Assembly: GCF_017052465.1 (NCBI RefSeq) | Contig: NZ_JAFHKT010000119.1 | Coordinates: 1 to 64,000, forward strand | Direction of reading: 5' to 3' | DNA from: Arthrobacter pascens | GTDB lineage: Bacteria; Actinomycetota; Actinomycetes; Actinomycetales; Micrococcaceae | Length of the DNA: 64,000 nucleotides | Shown here: positions 1 to 8,175 of the stretch, in pieces | Position numbering within the stretch: the stretch's first letter is position 1 | Layout: each line of letters opens with the position of its first letter | Notes under the pieces: model-generated | Told to the model about the DNA's origin: nothing | Databases searched by the model: none | The model's input: the letters and a program-made list of their open reading frames with translations, nothing else | Program-made: the position numbers and the translations under genes

Positions 1-1
1 C

Positions 2-184
2 CCGTGGGAATCCTCCTTCCGCGCCCTCACCGCCATCGGGTACACCGGCCCCATCTCCATCGAATGGGAGGACGCCCGCATGGACCGCCTCCACGGCGCC
101 CCCGAAGCCCTCGCCGCGCTCAAGAAGTTCGACTTCCCCGCCTCGCAGGCGTCCTTCGACGCCGCCTTCAGCAGCAAAGACTGA
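2..184 (+). CDS. Sugar phosphate isomerase/epimerase-like protein, C-terminal fragment cut by window edge
   Basis: Frame 2 is open from the left edge to a TGA at 182-184 and gives about 60 residues. The segment GYTGPISIEWEDARMDR followed by a helix-rich tail is typical of the last strands of the xylose-isomerase-like TIM barrel in IolE/YcjR-type sugar phosphate isomerases and epimerases, where the Glu of the SIEWED segment is a metal ligand. These enzymes interconvert sugars, inositol or ketoses in the cytoplasm. The barrel start lies outside the window, so the substrate cannot be named. Confidence 0.6.
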   Translation, partial: PWESSFRALTAIGYTGPISIEWEDARMDRLHGAPEALAALKKFDFPASQASFDAAFSSKD

Positions 185-517
185 CACAGGGACAGCCGTG
201 CAGTGGTGCCCGGCCGCAATGGCGCGCAGGCGCATTTGCGGCTGCGCCGCATGGTCAGCGCAACCACAGTGAGCATCGTGGTCGTCAGCGGTCATCAGAG
301 AAGGATCGCCACCAAGGTTCCGTGCGCGTCGTCGGCAGCACCAGCAATGAGGCTGTTCGCGGCACCGTGAACCTAGGGGTGTCCATAGCCTCTGGGCGTC
401 GGCTCCGGGTTCTCTTCGATTACGGATAGTGCCTGCCTTCCTGTATATGGCGCTACTCTAACCCCTGGCACCTAAGCACCTTAGGGGGATGCTGGGACGG
501 GTGGCAGCACGGGTCCC
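185..517. other. Intergenic stretch, no gene seen
   Basis: No reading frame here has a credible start, ribosome binding site or recognisable protein. I see no strong hairpin or RNA gene. The right end runs into the helicase-associated pseudogene. Confidence 0.5.
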
Positions 518-1179
518 GTGGCGACAACGAAGCGGGGTGCAACTCCGAACCAGGAATGGGTGCTGGTGTACCGGGTCGGACCTACTCGGGAGCGGATTGC
601 CGAACTGGTGAGAGGTCCCCGCTCCGACCGTCGGCTACCACCTTCGCCTCGCGGCGCAGCTGATCCCGGGCTACGCCCCGCACACGAAGCGGCCACCGCC
701 AGGGAGGCCAAAGTCACCGCCCAGGGCCTGGAGCGGATGCGGCGGCCGGTGGCCATGGTTCAGGAAACGGGACGCTACCCGTCCCGGACCGCGGAGAGCA
801 CCTCCGAACGATCCCTGGCGGTGTGGCTGCCGCGACGGGGAGAAGACGCCCGGGCCGGCCAAATCGTCAAAGAGCACCGGGACGGCTTCGCGGTGCTGCC
901 GCGGCTGGGAAGGCAAGCCCCTGGGGTTGTGGCGGCCGAGGAGCGGTTGCAGGAGGTGCTAACAGCGCTGGTCGAGTACCGGGCAGCCGGCAATGACTGG
1001 CCCCGCCACAAAGCTGAGATCACGGCGAAGAACACGAGCTGGGCGTGTGGCTGGAGCCCCAGCGGTCCAACGCCCGCCGCGGGGAACTCGATCCCGAGAA
1101 ACCTGAGGCCCTGGACGCAGCCGTCCCGGGGTGGCGGACAGGCAGGCCGCGCGGCTGGCGGTCCCGAACCGGCTCCTGA
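518..1179 (+). pseudogene. Decayed helicase-associated-domain protein
   Basis: The reading begins MATTKRGATPNQEW and contains repeated modules of the helicase-associated (HA) type, such as GRYPSRTAESTSERSLAVWL and LVEYRAAGNDWPRHKAEIT. Homology changes frame at least twice. Around 630-690 a different frame reads TVGYHLRLAA, as expected after RERIAELVR. Near 1021-1026 one base appears lost, so the continuation HELGVWL...RRGELDPEKPEALDAAVPGW is read in another frame and ends with the TGA at 1177-1179. Related intact proteins in Arthrobacter have several HA repeats and are of unknown role. I call it a pseudogene; sequencing error is less likely with several shifts. Confidence 0.65.
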
Positions 1180-1199
1180 GCCTGCTGTCATAAACGGCA

Positions 1200-2009
1200 T
1201 CATTCTTTGGTTTCGACGCTGTGCCAGAAGGCTTTGACGCGCGTGTTCCAAGCATCCGGAATCTCCTGGAAGGGCTGGTGGGCCTCACCCTCAAAGACTT
1301 CAAAAATGGAACCGGGAATCTTGTCGGCCACGGCTCGGCAAAGATTGGGTCGGCTGATCAAGTCGATGCCGCCAACGAGCACAAGGGTCGGGACCTTCAG
1401 GCCGGGGAGGCGGTCTGTTGTTTCATGGTCGATGAAGGCGTCGATGAATGCCTGGATGTCCTCGGTGCTCTGCTTATGCGGAAAAGCAATCAGGCTGTCA
1501 ATGATCCGCTCGACGGTCCCGTCGTTGTACGCCCTCGGCGTGTAGGTGAACAGGAAGTGGCCTTCGTGGAAGGCCCGTTCAGTGGGTGCCACTTCGACGA
1601 GCCATCTCATGAAGAGCGCCCAACTCCGAAGGTACGTATCCATCACTGTCCACGTGCCTTGCAAGACCAGGCTGCGGACCATCTCGGGGTGACGCAGAGC
1701 CAACTCCTGTGCAATCACACTTCCGCCCGAGAACCCGGCCACATGGGCTGACGATACGCCGAGGCCGTCAAGGACGGCGGCCGCGTCGTCGGCTAGCATT
1801 TCGATTGACACCGGCCCGGAGGGTTTCTCGGTCCGGCCGGCACCCCGGTTGTCGAAGGCTGTCAGGCGGTAGGTGTCTGCAAGCCCGTCCAGTTGATGCT
1901 GCCACGATTCGACGGTGTCGCCGAGGCCTCCGACCAGCAGGACATCCGGGCCTTCGCCTATTTGTTCCGTCCAGATGTTCAGGTCACCGGTCTGCAGGTG
2001 CTTTCCCAT
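1200..2009 (-). CDS. Alpha/beta-fold hydrolase
   Basis: This is a 269-residue cytoplasmic alpha/beta hydrolase. The nucleophile elbow reads GFSGGS, the acid lies in the GGIDLI segment after strand 7, and the catalytic His is in GEAHQPF near the C-terminus. The oxyanion-region motif near the N-terminus is VGGLGDTVESW, with a G in place of the usual HG. The best start is the ATG at 2009, with GGGAAGG seven bases upstream; an in-frame ATG at 2042 would add 11 residues without a good ribosome binding site. The family hydrolyses esters, lactones or enol-lactones, but the substrate is not evident and the neighbours do not help. It is convergent with the helicase-associated pseudogene. Confidence 0.85.
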   Translation of the reverse strand: MGKHLQTGDLNIWTEQIGEGPDVLLVGGLGDTVESWQHQLDGLADTYRLTAFDNRGAGRTEKPSGPVSIEMLADDAAAVLDGLGVSSAHVAGFSGGSVIAQELALRHPEMVRSLVLQGTWTVMDTYLRSWALFMRWLVEVAPTERAFHEGHFLFTYTPRAYNDGTVERIIDSLIAFPHKQSTEDIQAFIDAFIDHETTDRLPGLKVPTLVLVGGIDLISRPNLCRAVADKIPGSIFEVFEGEAHQPFQEIPDAWNTRVKAFWHSVETKE

Positions 2010-2423
2010 TCCGAACCTTCCCATACACCGAGACTGTCCCACCTCGAACGTTCATAGTGTCCGTCGCCGCGGCTAGAGTCGCAACGGGGTTGTGGTTCCC
2101 TCTGATCCGATCAGAATCTTAAGGCGGTCGAACCTGTCAGACCGTTCGTAGCGTGACAGCCCCAAAGTCAGGGGATTCTTGTTCACGTACCGACGCCTAC
2201 AGCGGGATCCGAAGCTACGTGTCACCTCCAGCCTGTATTGCGGGTCCTCCAGGTTCGTGAGCGCGGTCGACTTCACCCCTCACGTCATGACCGAGCTGAC
2301 GAAGAACGAAATCTCTCCTGGCGGATTTCGTTCCCACTACCCGCTCTGGGCCGAGTTCCGGCTGGACGGAACGTAGGCTGGTCAGCGGTTGTTTTGAATT
2401 GCGGGCTTGACCACCATGGAAGT
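2010..2423. other. Intergenic stretch, no convincing gene
   Basis: A short in-frame stretch (2287-2376) could encode 29 residues but has no supporting signal. The region presumably holds the promoters of the divergent hydrolase and lipoprotein genes; I could not pick out clear -35/-10 boxes. Confidence 0.4.
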
Positions 2424-3107
2424 GTGGGAACGTTAGACAAACCGCACAGCATCGGGTTTGCCCTCTGCCTACTGATCCCTCTAAGTGGGACCGCAGGGTG
2501 CGTCTATGAATACCCGGAGCCGGTGCAGACGCCAAGAACTGGCCCCGAGCCCGTGCACACACCAACAGCTGAGCTGGGGCCGGTAACAGGGCCCCCGAAG
2601 CCATACGCTGATCCTCAGGTGCTGGAGCGCGAGGTTAAAAACTACGCTGAGCTAGACCGGCTCCTTAGGGCAGTGCCGGGACCGGTTATCCTTTCCGACG
2701 TGGGGCCATTGGATGGTCCCGTCAGGGGTTTTGGCAAAACCGAGAAGGTGCCGGCGGCCGGGCAGTACACCGTCACTGCAGCCTGTGTTGGTGCTTCAGG
2801 TGCGAAGGTCGCCGTTGGACAGGAGCATCCCGGTGCCCCCTTTCGGCCGGTGGAGCTCGCGCTGGATTGTGTCGGGGCCACTTCGCATGTCATTGCAGTT
2901 CAGCAGGGGTACATTTTTGCGCATCTGTTGCTGTCCAGCCCGGGCGATACGCCATGGACAGGGGCAGTGGGCGGTGTCCGTGTGAGCGGACCGGTTGAGG
3001 CGCCTCACGACTGCTCGGCGTCCTCCTCTCTGTCATCCTTGAGCTCGCCGGCAGCAATGCGTTCTGCGGTGGGGTTAACAGCCGTCATGGCTGTCAAAAA
3101 TGGTTGA
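2424..3107 (+). CDS. Putative secreted lipoprotein
   Basis: The GTG at 2424 gives a 227-residue product with a short signal sequence: a basic/polar start, the hydrophobic run IGFALCLLIPLSGTAG, then a Cys in a lipobox-like TAGC. After lipid attachment comes a Pro/Thr-rich linker (EPVQTPRTGPEPVHTP) that would span the cell wall. The globular part from about residue 90 contains the beta-rich stretch GQYTVTAACVGASGAKVAV, a pattern seen in small actinobacterial cell-envelope lipoproteins of unknown role. The open frame extends further upstream to 2238, but only this start yields a signal peptide. Function unknown. Confidence 0.6.
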   Translation: MGTLDKPHSIGFALCLLIPLSGTAGCVYEYPEPVQTPRTGPEPVHTPTAELGPVTGPPKPYADPQVLEREVKNYAELDRLLRAVPGPVILSDVGPLDGPVRGFGKTEKVPAAGQYTVTAACVGASGAKVAVGQEHPGAPFRPVELALDCVGATSHVIAVQQGYIFAHLLLSSPGDTPWTGAVGGVRVSGPVEAPHDCSASSSLSSLSSPAAMRSAVGLTAVMAVKNG

Positions 3108-3423
3108 TCAGATAGCGCAGCCAGCCACGAGAAAGCCAGCATCATCACAGCCCATCACGTCTAGTACGACCAGTGGAGTTCCTTAGGACAACTCGGCCTG
3201 CTGCCCAAGCCCGCAGCCAGAACCTGCCACCGATAGGGAACCGACCCGACTGGGCAGTCCGCCACACTTCGTCCTCCGCAGAGTTCACCCGGGCTGGCGC
3301 TACCAATTCTGGCAGGCCACGATGCACTGCCTGTACGAGGACGACGTCGTGGAGGCGGTCCGGCTTAACGCTGAGGCTGGAGGATCACACCTGAAACTCC
3401 GCGTCTGGTGACATGCCTGGGCA
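3108..3423. other. Intergenic stretch, no gene seen
   Basis: Short overlapping frames occur on both strands but none shows a plausible start or a recognisable domain. Confidence 0.4.
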
Positions 3424-3861
3424 TCAGCGGCGAAGCGCTGCCGGCGACAACACCGTCAGCACGTGGCGCGGACGGCTGGCGAGTGCCTCCTGCAGGCTCG
3501 GAAGGTGCTGCTCGATGTCCTGCACAATGGTTGCCACTGCAGCGACATCCGCCAGGGCGAGTGCCAGCTCCAGTTCGCGGCACAGCTGGTTCATCCGCAG
3601 GGCGCCGGCAAGCCACGACGTCGTTTTCAGGCTGAGCAAGAAATCCATGGCTATGTCCCGGTCCCGGACAGTAACCGTGCGGACGATGCGGTCAACGCGC
3701 CGGGGGAGGAGGGCGGCGTACTCCGTGATGAAGGACTCTGCGACCTCCCATGAGGATTCTTCGGCGAGTTTCTCGAGGTGTTGTGCATCCAACGCTGGCT
3801 TCGGACGCTCACTTCTCAGTCTGTGCCTACGTGTCATCTCTGTGTCTATAGCTGCTGGCAT
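3424..3861 (-). CDS. HPt-like four-helix protein lacking the phospho-histidine
   Basis: The 145-residue product looks like a single histidine-phosphotransfer (HPt) four-helix bundle: LDAQHLEKLAEE opens helix A, and the core reads MDFLLSLKTTSWLAGALRM. In a working HPt domain this core is HxLKGSSxxxGA; here the LK, small residues and GA are kept but the phospho-accepting His is replaced by Leu. The protein would fold as an HPt module but not carry phosphate, so it may act as a pseudo-HPt adaptor or inhibitor. The start at 3861 follows GGAAGG; 3837 is an alternative. No kinase or receiver gene is adjacent. Confidence 0.65.
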   Translation of the reverse strand: MPAAIDTEMTRRHRLRSERPKPALDAQHLEKLAEESSWEVAESFITEYAALLPRRVDRIVRTVTVRDRDIAMDFLLSLKTTSWLAGALRMNQLCRELELALALADVAAVATIVQDIEQHLPSLQEALASRPRHVLTVLSPAALRR

Positions 3862-4019
3862 GGCGCCTTTGCCTTCCGGTCGGGCTGCGAAGGACCGGTT
3901 TTCCTAGCCGGTACCAACAGACTGCACGCCCTACCTCAAGGACCTCACCGTCGACGATCAATTCTTGATCAAGAAAGACCAGTCCTGATGCGTCCCACAT
4001 CTGGCGCTACGATGTCGCC

Positions 4020-4538
4020 ATGCCTGAGCGGATCATGTACGTCCACCTGAAAACCGGCTACAACACGGATCGCGGGCCAGCGTGGATAACGAGGCTGCAG
4101 TTCTCCAAATCTTGGCAGACCTGCTACTTCCGGGGCCGGACCCTGGAAAGGTACAGCGGATTCGATTCCAATTTCTACGACGTAGACACGGGGGAGGAGT
4201 TCTGGATCTCCGGACCGAAGCGGGACCGGACCGACGCTCGTTACAGCAGCCAGCAGCCGGAAGTCGATGAGGACGTCCGGGCCGAGTATGAGGCGTTCCT
4301 CAGCGGCGCCCCTCTGCCCGGGCGTTTGCCGCCGATGACAACGGGCGGTGAATCCGGCCATGGACGCAGTTGTCAGAGGGCGAACTCTGCTCTGATGTCG
4401 TCCGAGGTCGGGTTGCAGGGGCAGCGGCATGACAGCGGACATAGTGAAGGGTGGACTGACCTTGGACTCCGCGCCGACCAGATGGGACTGTCCCGTTCTG
4501 ATTCCTGGGCTGTAAAAGAGGGTTATTCCCACGGCTGA
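4020..4538 (+). CDS. Small conserved actinobacterial protein
   Basis: The first 100 residues match a small conserved actinobacterial family with the pattern MYVxLKTGY..DRGPAWI, a central NFYDVDTGEEFWISGPKRDRTDARY and a tail AEYEAFLSGAPLPGR. Members are often mislabelled 1-deoxy-D-xylulose-5-phosphate synthase although they lack every thiamine-diphosphate motif. Their role is unknown. Usual members stop just after the GAPLPGR segment; this one continues about 70 residues in low-complexity sequence, so the original stop may have been lost. The start at 4020 is fixed by the conserved N-terminus. Confidence 0.75.
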   Translation: MPERIMYVHLKTGYNTDRGPAWITRLQFSKSWQTCYFRGRTLERYSGFDSNFYDVDTGEEFWISGPKRDRTDARYSSQQPEVDEDVRAEYEAFLSGAPLPGRLPPMTTGGESGHGRSCQRANSALMSSEVGLQGQRHDSGHSEGWTDLGLRADQMGLSRSDSWAVKEGYSHG

Positions 4539-4645
4539 CCCATCCCGATAGGGTGATCACGGGCGGTGTCGATGAAGAATCGCCCGGTTTGGGATCAGGT
4601 GCCAAAACGGGGCTGATCTTAGCCATTCGATTCTCGGGAGGAAGC

Positions 4646-4897
4646 ATGACTAATCCAGAGCAGGATCCGAGCCAACAGGAAGGCCCGGCGGACGGTGGCG
4701 CGGCCGGCGTCCCGGGCGCCCACGACGGCGGAGTCGACGGCGGCGCCGACAGCGGTGCTGACGGGGGAGCTGACAGCGGTGCCGACAGCGGTGCTGACGG
4801 GGGAGCTGACAGCGGTGCTGACGGGGGAGCTGACGGGGGAGCTGACAGCGGTGCCGACGGCGGCGCCGACAGCGGTGCCGAAGAACGGGGCAGCTGA
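4646..4897 (+). CDS. Asp/Gly/Ala/Ser tetrapeptide-repeat peptide, candidate substrate of the adjacent JmjC oxygenase
   Basis: An 83-residue protein starts at the ATG at 4646 behind an excellent ribosome binding site (GGGAGGAAGC). It has a 26-residue leader-like segment (MTNPEQDPSQQEGPADGG...), then 13 consecutive tetrapeptides of the form D-(S/G)-G-A (the first ends in Val) spanning residues 27-78, and a short EERGS tail. There is no signal peptide, Cys or aromatic residue. One Asp in every four residues makes it strongly acidic. Its stop at 4895-4897 lies two bases before the TTG start of the JmjC gene, so the two are almost certainly co-translated. A leader, repeated core and neighbouring oxygenase is the layout of a ribosomally made, modified peptide, but this is inference. 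It could instead be a low-complexity spacer ORF. Confidence 0.65.
   Translation: MTNPEQDPSQQEGPADGGAAGVPGAHDGGVDGGADSGADGGADSGADSGADGGADSGADGGADGGADSGADGGADSGAEERGS
4724..4879 (+). repeat. Thirteen in-frame 12-bp tandem repeats encoding D-(S/G)-G-A
   Basis: The unit alternates between GACAGCGGTGCT/GACAGCGGTGCC and GACGGGGGAGCT or GACGGCGGCGCC, so 12- and 24-bp periodicities overlap. Every variant keeps the reading frame and codes Asp-Ser/Gly-Gly-Ala. Copy number could change easily by slippage without breaking the frame. Confidence 0.9.
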
Positions 4898-4899
4898 GT

Positions 4900-6105
4900 T
4901 TGAGCACCACCCGCACGGACTTTCAGGACACCGGCGCACTGGAAGGCGCCGGTGTCCTGGAGACACGTCTGATTGACATCGGCCGTGAGAGGTTTGCCGG
5001 CGATATCTGGGGGCGTACAGCGCTGCTCACGCGTTGCGCCAGCGACTTCTCCGATCTGTTCTCTGCCCAGGCCGTCGACGAACTGATCTCGCGCCGTGGA
5101 CTGCGCACACCCTTCCTCCGTGTCGCCAAGGGAGGCTCTACATTTCCCGACTCGTCATTCACCTCCTCCGCCGGCGTCGGCGCCACCATCTCTGACCAGC
5201 TTGACGACACCGCTCTTTGGCGGAAATTCGCCGACGGTGCCACGCTCGTCCTGCAGGCTCTGCACCGCACGTGGGAGCCAGTCTCGGACTTCAGTGCCAA
5301 GCTGAGCACCGAGCTCGGACATCCGGTGCAGGCCAATGCATACATCACCCCGCCGCAGAACCGTGGGTTCGACGATCACTACGACGTCCACGACGTCTTC
5401 GTTCTGCAGATCGAGGGGACCAAGCGCTGGATCATCCATGAGCCGGTCCACCCGGATCCACTGCGTAGTCAACCCTGGACCGATCACCGGTCCGCTGTCG
5501 CCGAGGCCGCGAAAGGCGAGGCCTACATCGATACCGTGCTCGAGCCCGGGGATGCCCTCTACCTGCCCCGCGGCTGGTTGCATGCCGCCCAAGCACAGGG
5601 TGAGGTCTCTATCCATCTCACGCTCGGCGTCCACAGCTGGACCCGCTACGCGTTGGCCGAACAGCTCGCCCAGGCCGCGCTTGCTGTGCTAGGCGACGAT
5701 CCCGAGATGCGCCGTACGCTGCCATTGGGCGTCGACGGGCCGGGCGCGGAGATCGACACCGTCCGAGCCCGCCTCGCCGTCGCCCTCGCTGAGGCTGATT
5801 CCACTCCGCTGTTCCACCGCGCCTGGCGAGAACAGGGACGCCCGGCGCCGCTAGGACCGCTGGCGCAGCTCGCCGCCGTCGACGGCCTCAGCCCCGAGTC
5901 TCGGGTGCGGCTTCGGGGTGCACTGGAAGCGCGGCTGGAGGGCTCGCGCCTCACCACGCGTGTGGGTTGGTTCGACTTCCCAGAGGCCGATCTGCCGTCA
6001 GTGACGCGCCTGCTCGATGGGGAGGTTCACGCCGCGCATGATCTTGGTGTCGAACTCGTCGAAGAACTGTTGCGCGCGGGGGTCCTCGTTCCCGTTGAAC
6101 AGTGA
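4900..6105 (+). CDS. JmjC-type cupin Fe(II)/2-oxoglutarate oxygenase
   Basis: This is a 401-residue member of the JmjC/ribosomal-oxygenase-like cupin family, which hydroxylates amino-acid side chains in proteins or peptides. All three iron ligands are visible: the H-x-D pair in DHYD (His160, Asp162) and the distal His in RGWLHAA (His228). The Lys of EGTKRW (about 175) is a likely 2-oxoglutarate contact. A winged-helix-like C-terminal half follows, as in NO66/MINA/YcfD-type enzymes. The TTG start at 4900 sits two bases after the stop of the repeat-peptide gene, implying translational coupling. The gene overlaps the next by 11 bases. Ribosomal oxygenases act on ribosomal proteins, but here the adjacent Asp-repeat peptide is an obvious candidate substrate (inference). 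Confidence 0.85.
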   Translation: MSTTRTDFQDTGALEGAGVLETRLIDIGRERFAGDIWGRTALLTRCASDFSDLFSAQAVDELISRRGLRTPFLRVAKGGSTFPDSSFTSSAGVGATISDQLDDTALWRKFADGATLVLQALHRTWEPVSDFSAKLSTELGHPVQANAYITPPQNRGFDDHYDVHDVFVLQIEGTKRWIIHEPVHPDPLRSQPWTDHRSAVAEAAKGEAYIDTVLEPGDALYLPRGWLHAAQAQGEVSIHLTLGVHSWTRYALAEQLAQAALAVLGDDPEMRRTLPLGVDGPGAEIDTVRARLAVALAEADSTPLFHRAWREQGRPAPLGPLAQLAAVDGLSPESRVRLRGALEARLEGSRLTTRVGWFDFPEADLPSVTRLLDGEVHAAHDLGVELVEELLRAGVLVPVEQ

Positions 6106-7012
6106 CTTCGCGACAGTGGCCGCAACGGAACGCTTCTTTTGCTCGAAAGGCGCCCGGATGCGCGGCGACCCGATTGCCGGGACGGCGTCGCACGGCGTCG
6201 TCTGGGTCCTCATCGAGTACCGGGGCGGATGGCCGGTCAACGGCTTCGAGGGCCTTGAGCTGGAGCCTGAGACCAAAGCACTCGTGCTCGCCGCCGCGAA
6301 GGCGGCGAGGGCGCGGGTGCTGCTCGTGAGGCGGCCGGGCCCACGCCGGCGTGAGGGTGAGAACCATTGGGCCGTACTGCACTATGAGGACTCCGGCGCC
6401 TGTCGTCAGCATTGGGGAACGTGGAGCCAAGATGAGGATCTGGCCGAGATTGCCACAGCCCTCAGCTTCCCCGGAGCGCTCGGCCATCCGCCCGTCATCC
6501 TTGTCTGCACTCACAGTCAACATGACCAATGCTGTGCCGTGTGGGGACGGCCCGTGGGACGTGCACTCAGTGAGCGCTGGCCGGAGCTGGTGTGGGAATG
6601 CACGCACGTAGGCGGTGACAGGTTCGCGGCCAACGTCGTTGTTGTGCCCGACGGCGTCTACTACGGCCGTCTGGATGCCGAATCGTCCGTCGCCACCATC
6701 GAAGAGCACCTCGCCGGCCGTATCCACGCAGACTATCTGCGCGGATACACGGATCTCTTCCCGGCACAGCAGGCCGCTGTCGCTGCCACGCTCAGACGTT
6801 TCGGCCCAGCCGGCCGGAATGACTACATGGTCGCCGCGACCGTCCGCGACGGCGATCACTGGCGGATCCGCATCACCGGTCGCCTGCCTCACACGGCGCG
6901 TGTCGACGTCGAACTGCAGGCCCACCGCGCTCCGCCATGTCAGTTGACCTGCCGCGGACCGGCGATGAGCTCGGCCATGGTCTACGAGCTCATTTCGATC
7001 CGCGCAGTCTGA
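6095..7012 (+). CDS. Sucrase/ferredoxin-like (Apd1-type) protein
   Basis: The product has about 305 residues and belongs to the sucrase/ferredoxin-like family, which has a thioredoxin-like ferredoxin fold. It shows the hallmarks GDPIAGTA near the N-terminus, CTHSQHDQCCAVWGRP in the middle (Cys ligands), and THVGGDRFAANVVVVPDGVYYGR with the conserved His. In yeast Apd1 such Cys and His residues bind a [2Fe-2S] cluster. The TTG at 6095 overlaps the JmjC gene; a GTG at 6116 is an alternative. Tight coupling suggests it works with the oxygenase, perhaps as an electron donor or iron-handling partner. That role is inferred. Confidence 0.8.
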   Translation: MNSDFATVAATERFFCSKGARMRGDPIAGTASHGVVWVLIEYRGGWPVNGFEGLELEPETKALVLAAAKAARARVLLVRRPGPRRREGENHWAVLHYEDSGACRQHWGTWSQDEDLAEIATALSFPGALGHPPVILVCTHSQHDQCCAVWGRPVGRALSERWPELVWECTHVGGDRFAANVVVVPDGVYYGRLDAESSVATIEEHLAGRIHADYLRGYTDLFPAQQAAVAATLRRFGPAGRNDYMVAATVRDGDHWRIRITGRLPHTARVDVELQAHRAPPCQLTCRGPAMSSAMVYELISIRAV

Positions 7013-7707
7013 AGTACGGGTTACCGAAGGCAGTCGTGGTCCCGTAAGTCGCCGGCAGTTCCGATTGGCCCTGCGGTCCCGGCCTCGAGCAGGGCCTCGG
7101 TACGCCGGCGACGTGTATTGCCCCTTGCCGGTATCAACGCTGGTCGGAATGTGGGAAAGAGGGCAGACGTGTTTCGAGGACTTTATTGAGCATGCCTCCG
7201 GAGTCGCGCAGGTACGGGCGGTGTCACGGCTGTCTGGAATACCTGCAACCGGGCAACAGCACGATCGCTGAGGGCATGTGAAGCAGATTCTCCCAGGCGG
7301 CAGGAAGAATTCCATCGCTGACCTCGAACCGAGCGAGGGTGTCCGGAACAACAGGCCTGAGCTCATCGAGCCGGTCGTACGCGTGGGGAAAGGCGCCGGG
7401 GGTGGGTTTGCAGAAAACCGACGTCGTTGCCGGCCTGCGCGCAACGGTCGCACGCGACGTGGTCAGAACTACCGGGAATCCACGAGTGGTCGCCCCAGCC
7501 GGCGATATCCTGGCTGGGGCGTGGAAACATTACAGAACGGTTCGCGCGGCTCAAAGCTGGACGATATTAGACGGCCGACCACGTCGACGAGGACGCTGAC
7601 ACTTGGGGCAGTACATCGGGGGCCTGTCCGACTAGCCACTTCTAGGGTCCGGCGGGCGGGGGCTTCGTCAGGTGGTTGTCCTCTCCGGGAGCACGGAAGG
7701 ACGGCTC
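7013..7707. other. Long intergenic stretch, no gene seen
   Basis: About 700 bases with only short unconvincing frames on both strands. I see no domain remnants, tRNA-like fold or strong hairpin. It separates the plus-strand repeat-peptide unit from the minus-strand DUF2809 gene. Confidence 0.5.
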
Positions 7708-8175
7708 CTAGTGATGGCGAGTGCAATTCACCGCTGTGCCCGTCGTCCGATCCACCGCATAAGCGACGGCAGCACCACAGGCGTAGGCCAACAAATCCGC
7801 GGCGCCGAACGTGGTTCCCAGGACCAGCCGAAGTGGTGGCCAGGATTCTACGAGTTCGGCAGGAAGGCCAGTGAGTTGGAACAGCTCGATCAGCACACAG
7901 ACTGTAACGGCTGCCGCCGCAGTCAGTGCCTTGGACTTCGACGGAATCAGGACGGCCACGAGAATATAGACCAGAACCGCGTACAGGCCATCACCTGCAG
8001 GGCCGGTCCACGCCGCATCGCTGAACGTGCGAATGCTCAACCCAAGCACAACGCTGATCAGCCCGGCGATGCACAGCAAGCTCCGTCTGATTCTTGGACG
8101 CCCCGGTACCACGGAAGAGCTCACAGCCCCTGCACCGCCGCTTTTCCCTGACAGATCATTGCCCCATGCCCCCAT
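7708..8175 (-). CDS. DUF2809 family membrane protein
   Basis: The product has about 155 residues, four predicted membrane helices and the family signature: LSIRTF near the first helix, GDGLYAVLVY in the second, IELFQLTGLPAELV and RLVLGTTFGAADLLAYACG towards the end. DUF2809 proteins are small integral membrane proteins of unknown function. The ATG at 8175 was chosen because the longer TTG form (8202) would include the GGGGAGG ribosome binding site in its own coding sequence. Confidence 0.8.
   Translation of the reverse strand: MGAWGNDLSGKSGGAGAVSSSVVPGRPRIRRSLLCIAGLISVVLGLSIRTFSDAAWTGPAGDGLYAVLVYILVAVLIPSKSKALTAAAAVTVCVLIELFQLTGLPAELVESWPPLRLVLGTTFGAADLLAYACGAAVAYAVDRTTGTAVNCTRHH

Noticed and set aside
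4724..4879. Tandem repeats considered as a CRISPR array
   Set aside because: The units are directly adjacent with no unique spacers, keep a reading frame, and no cas genes are near.
5951..7453. 500-codon minus-strand open frame
   Set aside because: It overlaps the sucrase/ferredoxin-like gene on the other strand and shows no domain; its extension past 7012 is low-complexity.
7278..7874. 198-codon plus-strand frame in the gap before DUF2809
   Set aside because: There is no ribosome binding site or recognisable family, and it runs into the antisense of the DUF2809 gene, which has clear membrane-protein motifs.
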